This document shows, in pieces, positions 5,589 through 5,907 of a stretch of 5,907 bases of DNA. The position numbers were made by a program, and so were the translations under genes. This DNA comes from DATKNA01 sp035541595 (GTDB lineage: Bacteria; Actinomycetota; Actinomycetes; Actinomycetales; Kineosporiaceae). The notes beneath the pieces were generated by a model. That model ran no database searches. It was not told the DNA's origin and saw only the letters and a program-made list of their open reading frames with translations. The stretch is taken from assembly GCA_035541595.1 (NCBI GenBank), contig DATKNA010000104.1, positions 1 to 5,907 on the forward strand, in the 5' to 3' direction. Position 1 is the stretch's first letter. The number at the start of each line of letters is the position of its first letter.

Positions 5589-5623
5589 CATGCACTCGTC
5601 GGGGGCGACGGCGGGTGGCCCCC

Positions 5624-5740
5624 GTGAGCGAGCACCGGATGCTCGACGACAGCGTCGAGATCCTGTCGGCATGGAATCACTCATCGAGCGCCGAGACCGT
5701 CGCCCATCGCACCGTGCTGCCGAAGCTCACGGTCGTCTGA
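5624..5740 (+). CDS. Possible small ORF, 38 codons, no recognised family
   Basis: GTG 5624 opens a 38-residue frame beginning MSEHRMLDDSVEILSAW, with a GGGTGG-like ribosome binding site (5613-5618) 5 bases upstream. By hand count its GC content is about 63%, 45% and 87% at codon positions one, two and three, the pattern of real genes in such genomes. The residue composition is balanced, unlike the Arg/Gly-rich frames around it. It has no membrane segment or motif I recognise. It could be a small protein or the remnant of a longer gene cut by the repeat expansion just upstream. Confidence 0.3.
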   Translation: MSEHRMLDDSVEILSAWNHSSSAETVAHRTVLPKLTVV

Positions 5741-5839
5741 GCTGGCGAGCCGACGTTCGACGGCGGTCGACCGGTGGGTCGACGGGAGCTGAGGGGAGGC
5801 TGAGACGAGCGCCGGGCCCGACGGGAGGGCGGGGGTAGC

Positions 5840-5907
5840 GTGTCGTGGGTGATCCCGCTCCGCATGGACGCCGTCAAGGATGGTCGGCGCCGCTCGCGTC
5901 GTCGTCC
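5840..5907 (+). CDS. Possible start of a gene running off the right edge
   Basis: GTG 5840 opens a frame that stays open to the window end (at least 22 codons, beginning MSWVIPLRMDAVKDGRRR). GGGAGGG (5823-5829) lies 10 bases upstream. Alternatively, TAGCGT (5836-5841) could be a -10 element for a leaderless GTG at 5849 in the same frame. Too little is visible to assign a product. Confidence 0.25.
   Translation, partial: MSWVIPLRMDAVKDGRRRSRRR

Noticed and set aside
5293..5838. Rightward 181-codon frame across the repeats, and leftward frames over 5319-5684
   Set aside because: Their composition is dictated by the 43-bp and 19-bp repeats and high GC. The repeat period changes frame each copy and no domain is recognisable.

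Overview
The window is very GC-rich, and its coding frames end almost every codon in G or C. The protein set is a flavin/F420-type oxidoreductase, an actinobacterial dehydratase-like/VOC fusion, a truncated hemoglobin, a DUF1622 membrane protein and a TerC-type transporter. Together these point to a chromosomal segment of a high-GC actinobacterium. No lineage finer than that can be supported from the sequence alone.

Layout from left to right. Positions 1-294 hold no gene I can defend, but they contain a strong 13-bp hairpin (33-64). A small DUF1622 membrane protein follows (295-738, +), then a GNAT acetyltransferase with a perfect AGGAGG ribosome binding site (879-1583, +). Convergent to it is a 216-residue protein (1615-2265, -) with a decayed pterin-carbinolamine-dehydratase-like domain and a C-terminal VOC/glyoxalase-like domain. 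Divergent from that gene is a TerC-family membrane protein (2561-3595, +). Its 5' leader carries a yybP-ykoY manganese riboswitch (about 2411-2552), and the sequence shows a plausible translational switch. Convergent to terC is an LLM-class oxidoreductase (3626-4597, -) with its own promoter and a palindrome over the -35/spacer region. Upstream of it on the same strand is a truncated hemoglobin (4718-5167, -).

The last 740 bases (5168-5907) are mostly non-coding and full of repeats. They hold a 15-bp-arm inverted repeat upstream of the globin, a 43-bp tandem repeat of nearly three copies, and a 19-bp tandem array of four units faced by two degenerate inverted units with the same 19-bp period. 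A possible 38-codon ORF and the possible start of another gene at the right edge follow.

The genes do not form one pathway. They read as independent stress and housekeeping functions: metal export, heme/oxygen chemistry, flavin or F420 redox chemistry and acetylation. The best-supported functional logic is manganese sensing controlling terC translation. The least explained part is the repeat cluster at 5246-5594. I do not see a clear multi-gene novel system here.
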